51,071 nt of DNA, taken from the NCBI RefSeq assembly GCF_005870025.1, contig NZ_VATA01000020.1, positions 1 to 51,071 of the forward strand. Direction: 5' to 3'. A program made the position numbers and the translations under genes. Below are positions 7,659-16,293 of this stretch, piece by piece. The notes beneath the pieces were generated by a model that saw only the letters and a program-made list of their open reading frames with translations, made no database searches and was not told where the DNA came from. The first letter of the stretch is position 1. Each line of letters begins with the position of its first letter. Origin of the DNA: Poseidonocella sp. HB161398 (lineage in GTDB: Bacteria > Pseudomonadota > Alphaproteobacteria > Rhodobacterales > Rhodobacteraceae).

Positions 7659-8099
7659 ATGATCGAGAAACACGGTTCAGCCATCTGGAACGGCGATCTC
7701 AAGACCGGCAAGGGGCAGGTCGCGACCGAAAGCGGCGCGCTGGAGGGCCAGCCCTACGGGTTCAACACCCGCTTCGACGGCCAGAAGGGCACCAATCCCG
7801 AGGAACTGGTCGGCGCGGCGCATGCCTCCTGCTTTGCCATGGCGCTGTCGATGATCCTCGGCCAGGCCGGGCTGACCCCGCAGGAGATCCGCGCCCGCTC
7901 GACCGTCAAGCTGGAGAAGCAGGAGGCGGGCTTCGCCGTGGCCGGGCTCGCGCTCGAGGTCGAGGCGGAAGTGCCCGGCGCCACCGAGGCGGCCTTCCTC
8001 GAGGCGGCGGAGACGGCCAAGGCGAACTGCCCGATTTCCAAGCTGATGGCCGCCGAAATCACCATGAAGGCGCGGCTTCTCGCGCCGCAGGGCGCCTGA
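7659..8099 (+). CDS. OsmC/Ohr-family peroxidase
   Basis: 146 residues of the OsmC fold, which reduces organic hydroperoxides with a Cys pair recharged by lipoyl proteins. Both redox cysteines are present: C58 in GAAHASCFAMALS and C124 in AKANCPISKLM. The N-terminal GSAIWNGDLKTGKG is typical of the OsmC rather than Ohr subgroup. A good AAAGGAG Shine-Dalgarno precedes the ATG. The plausible role is cytosolic defence against lipid hydroperoxides, consistent with nearby rpoH but not proven by it. Followed by a strong hairpin. Confidence 0.93.
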   Translation: MIEKHGSAIWNGDLKTGKGQVATESGALEGQPYGFNTRFDGQKGTNPEELVGAAHASCFAMALSMILGQAGLTPQEIRARSTVKLEKQEAGFAVAGLALEVEAEVPGATEAAFLEAAETAKANCPISKLMAAEITMKARLLAPQGA

Positions 8100-8113
8100 G
8101 CGCCTGAGCGCCG

Positions 8114-8141
8114 CCCCGCCGGCCGGTCGAGGCCGGCGGGG
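8114..8141 (+). terminator. Strong hairpin after the OsmC gene
   Basis: CCCCGCCGGCC (8114-8124) pairs perfectly with GGCCGGCGGGG (8131-8141) around GGTCGA. A second small palindrome, CTGCCCGGGCAG, follows at once. There is no T-run, so this is a candidate terminator or mRNA 3'-end stabiliser. Confidence 0.45.
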
Positions 8142-8264
8142 CTGCCCGGGCAGGCGGCATCGCCCTGCCGTGCCCGGTCCCTTTCCGCATGCCGCCCCAT
8201 GGCAGTGCTAGAACTCGGCCGGGCCTTCGGCTAAGGGAGGCGGGACGAGACAAAGGCGATATCC

Positions 8265-9980
8265 ATGGCACGCATCCTGATCACTTCCGCGCTCCCCTAT
8301 ATCAACGGCATCAAGCATCTCGGCACGCTGATCGGGTCGCAGCTCCCGGCGGATCTCTATGCCCGCTACAACCGCGCCCGCGGCAACGAGGTGCTGTTCG
8401 TCTGCGCCACCGACGAGCATGGCACGCCTGCCGAGCTGGCCGCCGCCAAGGCCGGACAGCCGGTCGCCGATTTCTGCGCCGAGATGCATGGCATCCAGTC
8501 GAAGCTGGCCGAGGGGTTCCGCCTGTCCTTCGACCATTTCGGCCGGTCCTCCTCGGTGCAGAACCGCGAGCTGACCCAGGATTTCGCCGCCGCCCTGGCC
8601 GAGAACGGCTTCATCGAGGAAGTCTCGGAGAAGATGGTCTACTCGAATGCCGACGGCCGCTTCCTGCCGGACCGCTACATCGAGGGGACCTGCCCGAATT
8701 GCGGCTATGACAAGGCCCGCGGCGACCAGTGCGAGAACTGCACCAAGCAGCTCGACCCGACCGACCTGATCAACCCGCGCTCGGCGATCTCCGGCTCGAC
8801 CGATCTGGAAGTGCGCGAGACCAAGCACCTGTTCCTCAAGCAGTCCGCGATGAAGGACGAGCTGGACGCCTGGATCGACACCAAGGCCGACTGGCCGGTG
8901 CTGACCACCTCGATCGCCAAGAAATGGCTGCATGACGGCGACGGGCTGCAGGACCGCGGCATCACCCGCGACCTCGACTGGGGCGTGCCGGTGCAGAAGG
9001 GCCGCGAGCCCTGGCCGGGGATGGAGGGCAAGGTCTTCTATGTCTGGTTCGACGCGCCGATCGAGTACATCGCCGCCTCTGCCGAATGGGCCGAGGCCAA
9101 GGGGCTGGGCGACGAGGCCTGGCAGCGCTGGTGGCGCACCGACATGGGGGCGCAGGACGTGCGCTATGTCCAGTTCATGGGCAAGGACAACGTCCCCTTC
9201 CACACGCTGAGCTTCCCGGCGACGATCATGGGCTCGCGCGAGCCCTGGAAGCTGGTCGACTACATCAAGTCATTCAACTACCTGAACTATGACGGCGGCC
9301 AGTTCTCGACCAGCCAGGGCCGGGGCGTCTTCATGGATGCCGCGCTGGAGATCCTTCCGGCCGACTACTGGCGCTGGTGGCTGCTGAGCCACGCGCCGGA
9401 AAGCTCCGACAGCGAATTCACCTGGGAGAACTTCCAGGCGGGGGTGAACAAGGACCTCGCCGATGTGCTGGGCAATTTCGTCAGCCGCGTGACCAAGTTC
9501 TGCCGCTCGAAATTCGGCGAAGTCGTGCCCGAGGGCGGCCAGTGGGGCGAGGCCGAGGAGGCCGTGCTGAAGGATATCGAGGCGCGGGTGAAGACCTACG
9601 AGTCGCTGATGGAGGCGATGGAGGTCCGCAAGGCCAGCCAGGAGCTGCGCGGCATCTGGGTCGCTGGCAACGAATACCTGCAGGCCGCCGCGCCCTGGTC
9701 GGTCTTCAAGACCGATCCCGAGCAGGCCGCCGCGCAGGTGCGTTTCGCGCTGAACCTCGCCGTGGTCTATGCCGGGCTCTCCGCCCCCTTCATCCCCGAT
9801 GCCGCCGAGACGCTGCGCGAGACCTTCGCGCTGCAGGTCATCGACTGGCCCGAGGATGTCCGCGCGACCATGACGGAGACGCTGAAGCCCGGCCATGCCT
9901 TCACCGTGCCGGAGGTGCTCTTCGCCAAGATCACCGACGACCAGCGCGACGAATGGCAGGCGCGCTTCGCCGGCCAGTGA
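8265..9980 (+). CDS. metG: Methionyl-tRNA synthetase
   Basis: Charges tRNA-Met with methionine; class I synthetase, 571 residues, monomeric short form without the C-terminal EMAP dimerisation domain. The HIGH-like motif is KHLGT (17-21). A zinc knuckle has paired cysteines (CPNC at about 142 and CENC at about 157). The KMSKS loop is replaced by FSTSQ at about 346-350, which is usual for this alphaproteobacterial MetRS type and not a defect. The anticodon-binding helical domain follows from about 390. The 8142-8264 leader holds a possible -10 (GCTAGA near 8207) but no clear -35. Confidence 0.97.
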   Translation: MARILITSALPYINGIKHLGTLIGSQLPADLYARYNRARGNEVLFVCATDEHGTPAELAAAKAGQPVADFCAEMHGIQSKLAEGFRLSFDHFGRSSSVQNRELTQDFAAALAENGFIEEVSEKMVYSNADGRFLPDRYIEGTCPNCGYDKARGDQCENCTKQLDPTDLINPRSAISGSTDLEVRETKHLFLKQSAMKDELDAWIDTKADWPVLTTSIAKKWLHDGDGLQDRGITRDLDWGVPVQKGREPWPGMEGKVFYVWFDAPIEYIAASAEWAEAKGLGDEAWQRWWRTDMGAQDVRYVQFMGKDNVPFHTLSFPATIMGSREPWKLVDYIKSFNYLNYDGGQFSTSQGRGVFMDAALEILPADYWRWWLLSHAPESSDSEFTWENFQAGVNKDLADVLGNFVSRVTKFCRSKFGEVVPEGGQWGEAEEAVLKDIEARVKTYESLMEAMEVRKASQELRGIWVAGNEYLQAAAPWSVFKTDPEQAAAQVRFALNLAVVYAGLSAPFIPDAAETLRETFALQVIDWPEDVRATMTETLKPGHAFTVPEVLFAKITDDQRDEWQARFAGQ

Positions 9981-10144
9981 CCGCGGCAGGGGCGGCCGGG
10001 CGCGGCTGCCCTCGATTTCATCTTTGAGCGGGATACCGCGCCGCAGGCAGCGCCCGGGCAGGCGGTTTCCGTTTGTCCGGCGCGGGCGTGCTTCATAAGG
10101 TCGGCCCGGGACTGCCGGAACCGGCGAGAGACGAGGAAGACCGA

Positions 10145-11572
10145 ATGACCGAGATGCCGAACCGCTATGAACGGAACATGCGCGGCTACGGGGCCAACCC
10201 GCCGGATGCCCGCTGGCCGGGCGGCGCCAAGATCGCGGTCAATTTCGTCGTCAATTACGAAGAGGGCGGCGAGAACTGCCTTCTGCACGGCGACACCTAT
10301 TCCGAGGCCTTCCTGTCCGAAATCGTCGGCGCCGCCAACTGGGTCGGCCAGCGCCACTGGAACATGGAGTCGATCTACGAATACGGCGCCCGCGCGGGGT
10401 TCTGGCGGCTGCACCGGATCTTCACCCGCAGCGATGTCCCGGTCACGGTCTACGGCGTCGCCTCGGCGATGGCGCGCAGCCCCGAGCAGGTCATGGCGAT
10501 GCAGGAGGCCGGCTGGGAAATGGCCAGCCACGGGCTGAAATGGATCGAATTCAAGGACATGCCCGCGGAAGACGAGCGCGCCCAGATGATGGAGGCGATC
10601 CGCCTCCATGCCGAGGTCACCGGCGAGCGTCCGCGCGGCTGGTACACCGGGCGGGCCTCGATGAATTCGGTGCCGCTGGCGGCCGAAGAGGGCGGCTTCG
10701 ACTACATCGCCGACACCTATGACGACGATCTGCCCTACTGGAAGCGCTTCGGCGAGCGCGACCAGCTGATCATCCCCTACACGCTCGACGCCAATGACAT
10801 GCGCTTCGCCTCGGCGCAGGGCTTCAATACCGGCGAGCATTTCTTCCAGTACCTCAAGGACGCCTTCGACGGGCTCTATGCCGAGGGCGTCGCGGGCAAG
10901 GCCAAGATGATGACCGTCGGGCTGCATTGCCGCCTGGCCGGGCGGCCGGGGCGCGCCGAGGCGGTGAAGCGCTTCCTCGCCTATGTGCAGTCCCATGACC
11001 AGGTCTGGATCGCCACCCGCGCCCAGATCGCGGCGCATTGGGCGGCAGAGCACCCGCCGGCAGAGCCGTTCCGTCCGACCGAACTGCCGCTCGACGCCTT
11101 CGTCGCGAAATTCGGCAGCATCTACGAGCATTCGCCCTGGATCGCCGAGCGCGCCTGGGGGCTGGAGCTGGGTCCGGCGCATGATTCGCTGGCCGGGATG
11201 CATATCGCCCTGGCCCGCGCCTTCCGCTCGGCCAGCGCCGAGGAGCGCATGGGCGTGCTGCGCGCTCATCCCGACCTGGCCGGCAAGCTCGCCGCGGCGA
11301 AGCGGCTGACCGCGGAGTCGACCGCCGAGCAGGCCTCGGCCGGGCTCGACGCGCTGACCGATGCCGAGCGCGCCGCCTTCGAGGAGCTCAACGGCGCCTA
11401 TACCTCGAAATTCGGATTTCCCTTCATCATCGCGGTGCGCGACAACACCAAGGAGACCATTCTGGCCGCGTTCCGGCGCCGCCTCTCCCACGATGCGGAA
11501 ACCGAATTCGCAGAGGCTTGCAGGCAGGTCGAGCGCATCGCATACCTTCGCCTATCCGAATTCTTCTCATAG
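10145..11572 (+). CDS. puuE: Fused allantoinase (PuuE) and OHCU decarboxylase (UraD)
   Basis: 475 residues in two domains. Residues 1 to about 305 are a metal-independent allantoinase of the polysaccharide-deacetylase fold: RWPGGAKIAVNFVVNYEEGGE near the start, then SHGLKWIEF, GWYTGRAS and DTYDDDLPYW. It opens allantoin to allantoate. From about 315, after a proline-rich linker, comes a UraD-type domain with HPDLAGKLA and GFPFIIAVR, which decarboxylates 2-oxo-4-hydroxy-4-carboxy-5-ureidoimidazoline to S-allantoin. One polypeptide therefore does two successive steps. ATG 10145 follows a GAGACGAGGAAGA leader and gives the family N-terminus. It is the first gene of a plus-strand ureide cluster; alc starts 18 bp after it. 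Such fusions are known in alphaproteobacteria. Confidence 0.95.
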   Translation: MTEMPNRYERNMRGYGANPPDARWPGGAKIAVNFVVNYEEGGENCLLHGDTYSEAFLSEIVGAANWVGQRHWNMESIYEYGARAGFWRLHRIFTRSDVPVTVYGVASAMARSPEQVMAMQEAGWEMASHGLKWIEFKDMPAEDERAQMMEAIRLHAEVTGERPRGWYTGRASMNSVPLAAEEGGFDYIADTYDDDLPYWKRFGERDQLIIPYTLDANDMRFASAQGFNTGEHFFQYLKDAFDGLYAEGVAGKAKMMTVGLHCRLAGRPGRAEAVKRFLAYVQSHDQVWIATRAQIAAHWAAEHPPAEPFRPTELPLDAFVAKFGSIYEHSPWIAERAWGLELGPAHDSLAGMHIALARAFRSASAEERMGVLRAHPDLAGKLAAAKRLTAESTAEQASAGLDALTDAERAAFEELNGAYTSKFGFPFIIAVRDNTKETILAAFRRRLSHDAETEFAEACRQVERIAYLRLSEFFS

Positions 11573-11590
11573 TCAGGAACCAGAGGCGGA

Positions 11591-12613
11591 ATGCCTTCGA
11601 TCGAAAACCTCAGCCCGGACATGCCGCTGTTTGCGCGCACCGGGATCAACCTTGCTTCGGCGGGCCTCGGTGCCCGCGCGATTGCCAGCTCCAATGAATT
11701 CTTCGCGCCGCTCGAGCGGATGCTCGCGGACGCGCCCGCCGTGTTCATCCCCGACAAGTTCGACGATCACGGGAAGTGGATGGACGGCTGGGAAACCCAG
11801 CGGCGCCGCGACGGCGGCCATGACTGGGGGATCGTCAAGCTCGCCGCGCCCGGCCGGGTGCTGGGCTTCGACATCGACACCTCGCATTTCACTGGCAACT
11901 ACGCGCCGGCCTGCCGGATCGAGGCGGCCTCGCTGCCCGCGGGCAAGGAACCCGATGCCGACACGGCCTGGGTGCAGATCCTCAAGCACCGCGCGCTCGG
12001 CGCCGATGCGCATCACTACTTCCCCTGCCAGAGCTACGAGCTGTGGACCCATCTGCGGCTGCACATCTATCCCGATGGCGGTGTCGCGCGGCTGCGCGTC
12101 TACGGCGTGCCCGAGCTCGACCCGACCAACGACGGGCAGGAGATCGACCTGGCGGCCGCGCTGAACGGCGGCCGGATCCTGGCCTTCTCGGATGCGCATT
12201 ACGGCGATTTCAACCGCCTGCTGGCGCCCGGGCGCGGCATCAACATGGGCGACGGCTGGGAAACCCGGCGGCGGCGCGAGCCCGGCTATGACTGGATGAT
12301 CATCGCCCTCGGCGCGCGCGGCCATATCCACAAGGCGCTGGTCGACACGCACCACTTCAAGGGGAACTTCCCCGACCGCTGCTCGATCCAGGCGGCGGAT
12401 ATGGGCGCCTTCGGCGACGGGCTGACCGACGCGCTGATCACCGACTCGATGTTCTGGAAGGAGCTGCTGCCGCAGCAGCGGCTGAGCGCGGACGCGATCC
12501 ACACCTTCGCCGACGATCTGGAACCCGATTTCGGCCCGGTGACGCATGTGCGCTTCAACATCTATCCCGACGGGGGCGTCAGCCGCCTGAGGCTCTTCGG
12601 CCGGCCGGCATGA
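11591..12613 (+). CDS. alc: Allantoicase
   Basis: Hydrolyses allantoate to ureidoglycolate and urea. 340 residues built of two homologous jelly-roll repeats, visible as DGWETQRRRDGGHDWGIVKL (about 59-78) and DGWETRRRREPGYDWMII (about 221-238), each followed by an HF(T/K)GN(Y/F) motif. Two further copies of (F/L)xIYPDGGV(A/S)RLR end each repeat. Length and repeat structure match the family. Its stop overlaps the ureidoglycolate lyase start (ATGA), and the puuE-uraD fusion is 18 bp upstream, so the three form one operon. Confidence 0.97.
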   Translation: MPSIENLSPDMPLFARTGINLASAGLGARAIASSNEFFAPLERMLADAPAVFIPDKFDDHGKWMDGWETQRRRDGGHDWGIVKLAAPGRVLGFDIDTSHFTGNYAPACRIEAASLPAGKEPDADTAWVQILKHRALGADAHHYFPCQSYELWTHLRLHIYPDGGVARLRVYGVPELDPTNDGQEIDLAAALNGGRILAFSDAHYGDFNRLLAPGRGINMGDGWETRRRREPGYDWMIIALGARGHIHKALVDTHHFKGNFPDRCSIQAADMGAFGDGLTDALITDSMFWKELLPQQRLSADAIHTFADDLEPDFGPVTHVRFNIYPDGGVSRLRLFGRPA

Positions 12614-13098
12614 CGATCGTCGCGGAGCCGCTCACCCGGGCGGCTTTCGCGCCCTTCGGCGATGTGCTGGAGGTCGCGGGGGCGCCGGACAGGATCATCA
12701 ACCAGGGGCTCTGCGGCCGCTACCACGATCTTGCGCGGCTCGATTTCGGGCCGGGCGGATCTGCCGGGATCAGCCTTTTCAAGGCCGAGCCGCGGCAGCT
12801 GCCCTACCGTCTGGAGATGGTCGAACGCCATCCCGAGGGCAGCCAGGCCTTCCTGCCGATGTCGCCCGATCCCTTCCTGGTGGTGGTGGCAGAGGGCGAC
12901 GCGCCGGTTCCGGGCAGGGTCCATGCCTTCCTGACGGCGCCGGGGCAGGGGATCAACCTGCATCGCGGCACCTGGCACGGCGTGCTGACGCCGCTCTCGG
13001 CGCCGGGGCTCTTCGCCGTGGTGGACCGGATCGGCACGACTGCCAATCTCGAAGAGCACTGGTTCGAGGCGCCGATGACCGTGGTCGCGCCGGTCTGA
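12610..13098 (+). CDS. allA: Ureidoglycolate lyase
   Basis: Releases urea and glyoxylate from ureidoglycolate, the last step of allantoin use. 162 residues of the cupin-like AllA fold: EPLTRAAFAPFGDVLE at the N-terminus, LEMVERHPEGSQAFLP in the core, HRGTWHGVL (active-site region) and GLFAVVDRIG near the end. Translationally coupled to alc through an ATGA overlap. The stop is 9 bp from the convergent SH3 gene. The glyoxylate formed could be used by the reductase at 13.8 kb. Confidence 0.95.
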   Translation: MTIVAEPLTRAAFAPFGDVLEVAGAPDRIINQGLCGRYHDLARLDFGPGGSAGISLFKAEPRQLPYRLEMVERHPEGSQAFLPMSPDPFLVVVAEGDAPVPGRVHAFLTAPGQGINLHRGTWHGVLTPLSAPGLFAVVDRIGTTANLEEHWFEAPMTVVAPV

Positions 13099-13107
13099 GG
13101 CCCGCCG

Positions 13108-13683
13108 CTACTGCCCGGCCGCGGTTGCGGCCGCATCGGCGGCCAGGTCGGCGGGCGGCGGCGCGATGTCCGAGCGCTCGGGCATCACCGGATCGCCCGC
13201 GCCCCAGAGCCCGTCCTCGTGCACCCAGCCGCGCACGCCGTCGGCGGATATGCGGCACCAGCCGCTCTCGCATTCCCTCAGCTGCGCGATCACGCCTTCC
13301 TGCGCCTCCGCCAGGATGTCGTCGGGCGAGTCCCCCGGGCTGCGGTGGATCGGCATCATGTCCTGGTCGATGATCACCGTGCGGGTGCGGCTCAGCAGGA
13401 CGTAGTGCACCCAGCCGCCGAAGCCGTCGCGGTCGACCACCCGGCGCCAGTGGCCGTATTCGGCAGTCACCAGCAGCGGCATGTTGCGGTGCTTGAACAC
13501 CCAGTCGATGCGATGGTTGATCGAGGGGCCGCGCCGCGCATTCGCCTCGGGCGCCTTCATCGACACCCAGCGGGGCAGCGGCTGCCCGGTTTCCGGCCCG
13601 ATGCGCTGCTGCGCGGCGGCCGGAACCGCTGCGGCCAGCGCGACCGCCACAAGGACAGCCCTGTACAATGGTCCCATTGCCAT
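13108..13683 (-). CDS. Exported protein with bacterial SH3 domains
   Basis: 191 residues. A signal peptide (RAVLVAVALAAAVPAAAQQ) is followed by a region conserved in alphaproteobacterial SH3 proteins: PRWVSMKAPEANARRGPSIN, then VFKHRNMPLLVTAEYGHWRRV, GGWVHYVLLS, and a second SH3-like unit with CRISADGVRGWVHEDGLWG. Such proteins are thought to bind cell-wall or protein ligands in the periplasm; no enzymatic motif is present. Two ATGs (13683, 13677) are possible. It is divergent from the reductase gene across 123 bp. It is conserved next to that reductase in other Rhodobacterales as far as I recall, which is memory rather than evidence here. Confidence 0.87.
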   Translation of the reverse strand: MAMGPLYRAVLVAVALAAAVPAAAQQRIGPETGQPLPRWVSMKAPEANARRGPSINHRIDWVFKHRNMPLLVTAEYGHWRRVVDRDGFGGWVHYVLLSRTRTVIIDQDMMPIHRSPGDSPDDILAEAQEGVIAQLRECESGWCRISADGVRGWVHEDGLWGAGDPVMPERSDIAPPPADLAADAAATAAGQ

Positions 13684-13806
13684 GCCTCTGCTCTGCCTGG
13701 GCTGCGGTTTAAATTGCCGCGCGCGCACCGGGGTTCTTGTGTCCCCACTTCTTATGCCGCAATTTGCCATCGAATGGGGTTCAAGGAAAGACCGAGGGTG
13801 GAGAGA

Positions 13807-14793
13807 ATGGGGCAGGATCGGCTGAAAGTTATTGTGACCCGGCGGTTGCCCGAACCGGTGGAGAAGCGCCTGGCGGATCTTTTCGACACGACCCTGCGCG
13901 AAGACGACACGCCGATGACCAAGGCCGAGCTGATCGAGGCGATCCGCACCGCCGATGTCCTGGTGCCCACCGTGACCGACCAGATCGACGCCGGCATGAT
14001 CGCCCAGGCGGGTCCGCGGATGAAGCTCTTTGCCAATTACGGCGCCGGGGTGGACCATATCGACGTGCGCACCGCACGGCAGCGCGGCATCCTGGTCAGC
14101 TACACGCCCAATGTCGTCACCGACGACACTGCTGACATGGCGATGGCGCTGATGCTGTCGGTGACCCGGCGGATCCCCGAGGGGCTGGCGCTGATGCAGT
14201 CGGGCCAGTGGAAGGGCTGGGCGCCGACCGCGCTGCTTGGCGGACGGCTCGGCGGACGGCGGCTGGGCATCATCGGCATGGGCCGGATCGGCACCGCCGT
14301 GGCGCGCCGCGCCAGGGCCTTCGGGCTCGAGATCCACTACCACAACCGCCGCCCGGTCCATGCCGCGGTGGCGCAGGAGCTGGGCGCGACCTACTGGGAG
14401 GATCTCGACGAGATGATCCGCCGCGCCGACATCCTGTCGATCAACTGCCCCTCCACCGCCGACACGTTCCACATGGTCAATTCGCGGCGGCTGAAGATGA
14501 TGAAGCGCTCGGCCGTGATCGTGAACACCTCGCGCGGCGAGGTGGTCGACGAGGCCGCGCTGACCCGGGCCCTGCGCGCGGGCGAGCTGGCGGGCGCCGG
14601 GCTCGACGTGTTCGAGCGCGGGCCGGAATTCTCGCCGCAGCTGCGCGAGCTGCCCAATGTCGTCCTCCTGCCGCATATGGGCTCGGCCACGGTCGAGGGC
14701 CGGATCGAGATGGGCGAGAAGGTCATCATCAACATCAAGACCTTCGCCGATGGCCACCGCCCGCCGGACCAGGTGATCCCCGGCATGCTCTGA
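13807..14793 (+). CDS. NAD(P)-dependent 2-hydroxyacid dehydrogenase, glyoxylate/hydroxypyruvate reductase type
   Basis: 328-residue D-isomer-specific 2-hydroxyacid dehydrogenase. The substrate domain carries ANYGAGVDHIDV (76-87), the Rossmann motif is GMGRIG (157-162), catalytic Arg is in NTSRGE (243) and catalytic His in LLPHMGSA (290). The usual D-V-F-x-x-E-P catalytic Glu position reads Gly (DVFERGPEF, residue 272), with E270 and E274 close by; this may be a subfamily trait. HNRRP after the second beta strand suggests NADPH. Likely reduces glyoxylate or hydroxypyruvate to glycolate or D-glycerate. The ORF is open further upstream, but ATG 13807 after GAGGGTGGAGAGA gives the family length. 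It may use glyoxylate from the adjacent ureide pathway. Confidence 0.9.
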   Translation: MGQDRLKVIVTRRLPEPVEKRLADLFDTTLREDDTPMTKAELIEAIRTADVLVPTVTDQIDAGMIAQAGPRMKLFANYGAGVDHIDVRTARQRGILVSYTPNVVTDDTADMAMALMLSVTRRIPEGLALMQSGQWKGWAPTALLGGRLGGRRLGIIGMGRIGTAVARRARAFGLEIHYHNRRPVHAAVAQELGATYWEDLDEMIRRADILSINCPSTADTFHMVNSRRLKMMKRSAVIVNTSRGEVVDEAALTRALRAGELAGAGLDVFERGPEFSPQLRELPNVVLLPHMGSATVEGRIEMGEKVIINIKTFADGHRPPDQVIPGML

Positions 14794-14812
14794 GCGGCAG
14801 GGCGCGGCCGGA

Positions 14813-15325
14813 ATGGCCGTTCTCGTCGCCTTTGCGGGCCTGCCCGGCACCGGCAAGAGCACGATCGCCCGCGCGCTGTCGGTGGCGGCGGGCGCGGTAT
14901 ATCTGCGGGTCGACGAGATCGACGCCGCGATCTGGGCGCTCGATCCGGGGCGCGATATCGGACCCGAAAGCTACCATGTGGCGGCGGCGCTGGCGGCCTC
15001 CAATCTGGAGCTCGGCCATGCGGCCATCATCGATTGCGTGAATCCCTGGCCGCTGACCCGCGCGATCTTCTCCGCCGCGGCGGAGCGCGCGGGCGTGCCG
15101 ATGCTGGGGGTGGAGACCATCTGCGCGGACCGGGCGGAGCACCGCCGCCGGGTGGAGACGCGCGCGACCGGCGTGCCGGGGCTGGCCATGCCGGACTGGG
15201 CGGCGGTCGAGGCGCGCGACTACGAGCCCTGGGAGGCGGCCGATCTGCGGATCGACACGGGCATCACCGGCGTGGCGGAGGCGGTGGCGGCGATCCGGTC
15301 CCGGCTCGGGACGGGGCCGGCCTGA
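14813..15325 (+). CDS. AAA/P-loop kinase-like ATPase, small
   Basis: 170-residue cytosolic protein with Walker A GLPGTGKST (residues about 9-17) and a kinase-type layout similar to chloramphenicol phosphotransferase/gluconate kinase-like proteins. LRVDEIDAAIW follows at the position of the substrate-binding Asp, and a lid-like Arg-rich segment AEHRRRVETRA lies near 120. The last third holds DTGITGVAEAVAAI. It resembles uncharacterised AAA_33 proteins; the phosphorylated substrate is unknown. It starts 19 bp after the reductase stop and is probably co-transcribed with it. Bases 15326-15456, up to the convergent PAS gene, show nothing. Confidence 0.8.
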   Translation: MAVLVAFAGLPGTGKSTIARALSVAAGAVYLRVDEIDAAIWALDPGRDIGPESYHVAAALAASNLELGHAAIIDCVNPWPLTRAIFSAAAERAGVPMLGVETICADRAEHRRRVETRATGVPGLAMPDWAAVEARDYEPWEAADLRIDTGITGVAEAVAAIRSRLGTGPA

Positions 15326-15456
15326 CATCGCAATGGGTCCGCGACGCGGGGCGGCACGCAGTCCGGCTGCTTGCCTGGCCCGGCGGGACGGATGGCGACG
15401 GACCTGCGGCGCCGCAAGGGCCGGGTGCGGGCCGCGGCCGTTGGCGGCGGGACAGC

Positions 15457-16212
15457 TCAGGCGTTGTGGCGCATGCCGAGGGCGAAGAGATCCTGGTCGG
15501 GGCGCAGCCGCTTCACCTGGCTGGTGACATCGGTCATGTAGACCAGCGCGCCCAGCACGCCGCCCTCGCAGGAGGCGACCGGGCGCATGTCGCAGCGCAT
15601 GATCTTGGCCTTGCCGCCTTCGGGCAGGGCGACATGGTAGCTCTGCGGGGCGCCCTCGAAGCAGGCATCCAGCCGCTGCCGCGCCCGGGTCTCGAAGCGG
15701 TGGCTGCCGATCACCTCGGCCAGGGGCAGCCCCATCAGCGAGATCTGCTGCCGCCCGAAATGCCGCGCGGTGTCCTCGCTGGTGGCGATGAAGCGGTAGT
15801 CGGTGTCGATCAGCGACAGCCGCCCGCGGGCGAAGGCGACGTAATCCGCCACCGAACCGCCGAAATGCGACGGCACCCGGCAGGCGCGGCCATTGCTGCG
15901 CGGCGCAGCCTGGACCGCATAGGGCCGGTCGATGGCGCCGCAGGTCTCCTGCGCGGCCTCGAGCAGTGCCGAGAGCTCGCTGTCGAAGCCCTGCAGCTGC
16001 GCGTCGCGGCGGATCAGGTTGACGATGCAGGCCAGCTTCTGCGCGGCCTCGCGCTCGTCGCGCGGCACGGTCGCCAGCAGCGCGCCGCGCAGATCCTGCG
16101 CCTGGCGCAGCAGCAGGGACAGATCCGCAGTATTCGCCGCCTCCTGCTGGAGGAGCGAGTCAATGCGGCTATGAACTAGACTGAATTGTGCCAGAGCGCT
16201 GAGCAACGTCAT
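15457..16212 (-). CDS. PAS-domain-like protein without an output domain
   Basis: 251 residues. The first 110 are helical (LLQQEAANTADLSLLLRQAQ and similar), perhaps a four-helix or coiled-coil segment. A PAS-like module then runs from about 125 to 235: GRLSLIDTDYRFIATSE, GLPLAEVIG, ARQRLDACFEG, and the closing strand GVLGALVYMTDVT. No kinase, GGDEF, HTH or methyl-accepting region follows; the protein ends 16 residues later. It could be a soluble sensor partner acting through protein contact. I do not recognise a named family. The gene stands alone, with a palindrome upstream at 16268-16284. Confidence 0.75.
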   Translation of the reverse strand: MTLLSALAQFSLVHSRIDSLLQQEAANTADLSLLLRQAQDLRGALLATVPRDEREAAQKLACIVNLIRRDAQLQGFDSELSALLEAAQETCGAIDRPYAVQAAPRSNGRACRVPSHFGGSVADYVAFARGRLSLIDTDYRFIATSEDTARHFGRQQISLMGLPLAEVIGSHRFETRARQRLDACFEGAPQSYHVALPEGGKAKIMRCDMRPVASCEGGVLGALVYMTDVTSQVKRLRPDQDLFALGMRHNA

Positions 16213-16267
16213 GATGCCACCCGCCGGTCCGCCTCCCGATTTCCCTCGGCCGGATGGAAGCGGTTTA

Positions 16268-16284
16268 GCTTGTCCAGGTCAAGC
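16268..16284. promoter_or_regulatory. Possible operator upstream of the PAS protein
   Basis: GCTTGTCC and GGTCAAGC form a 17 bp inverted repeat with one mismatch and a 1 nt centre, 56 bp before the PAS gene start. It overlaps a possible TTGACC -35 on the minus strand. It is the only symmetric element in the 81 bp gap between panB and the PAS gene. Confidence 0.3.
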
Positions 16285-16293
16285 AAATTGACG

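Noticed and set aside
9296-9316. Loss of the KMSKS motif in MetG as evidence for an inactive synthetase
   Set aside because: The FSTSQ form is normal for this MetRS type and all other motifs are intact.
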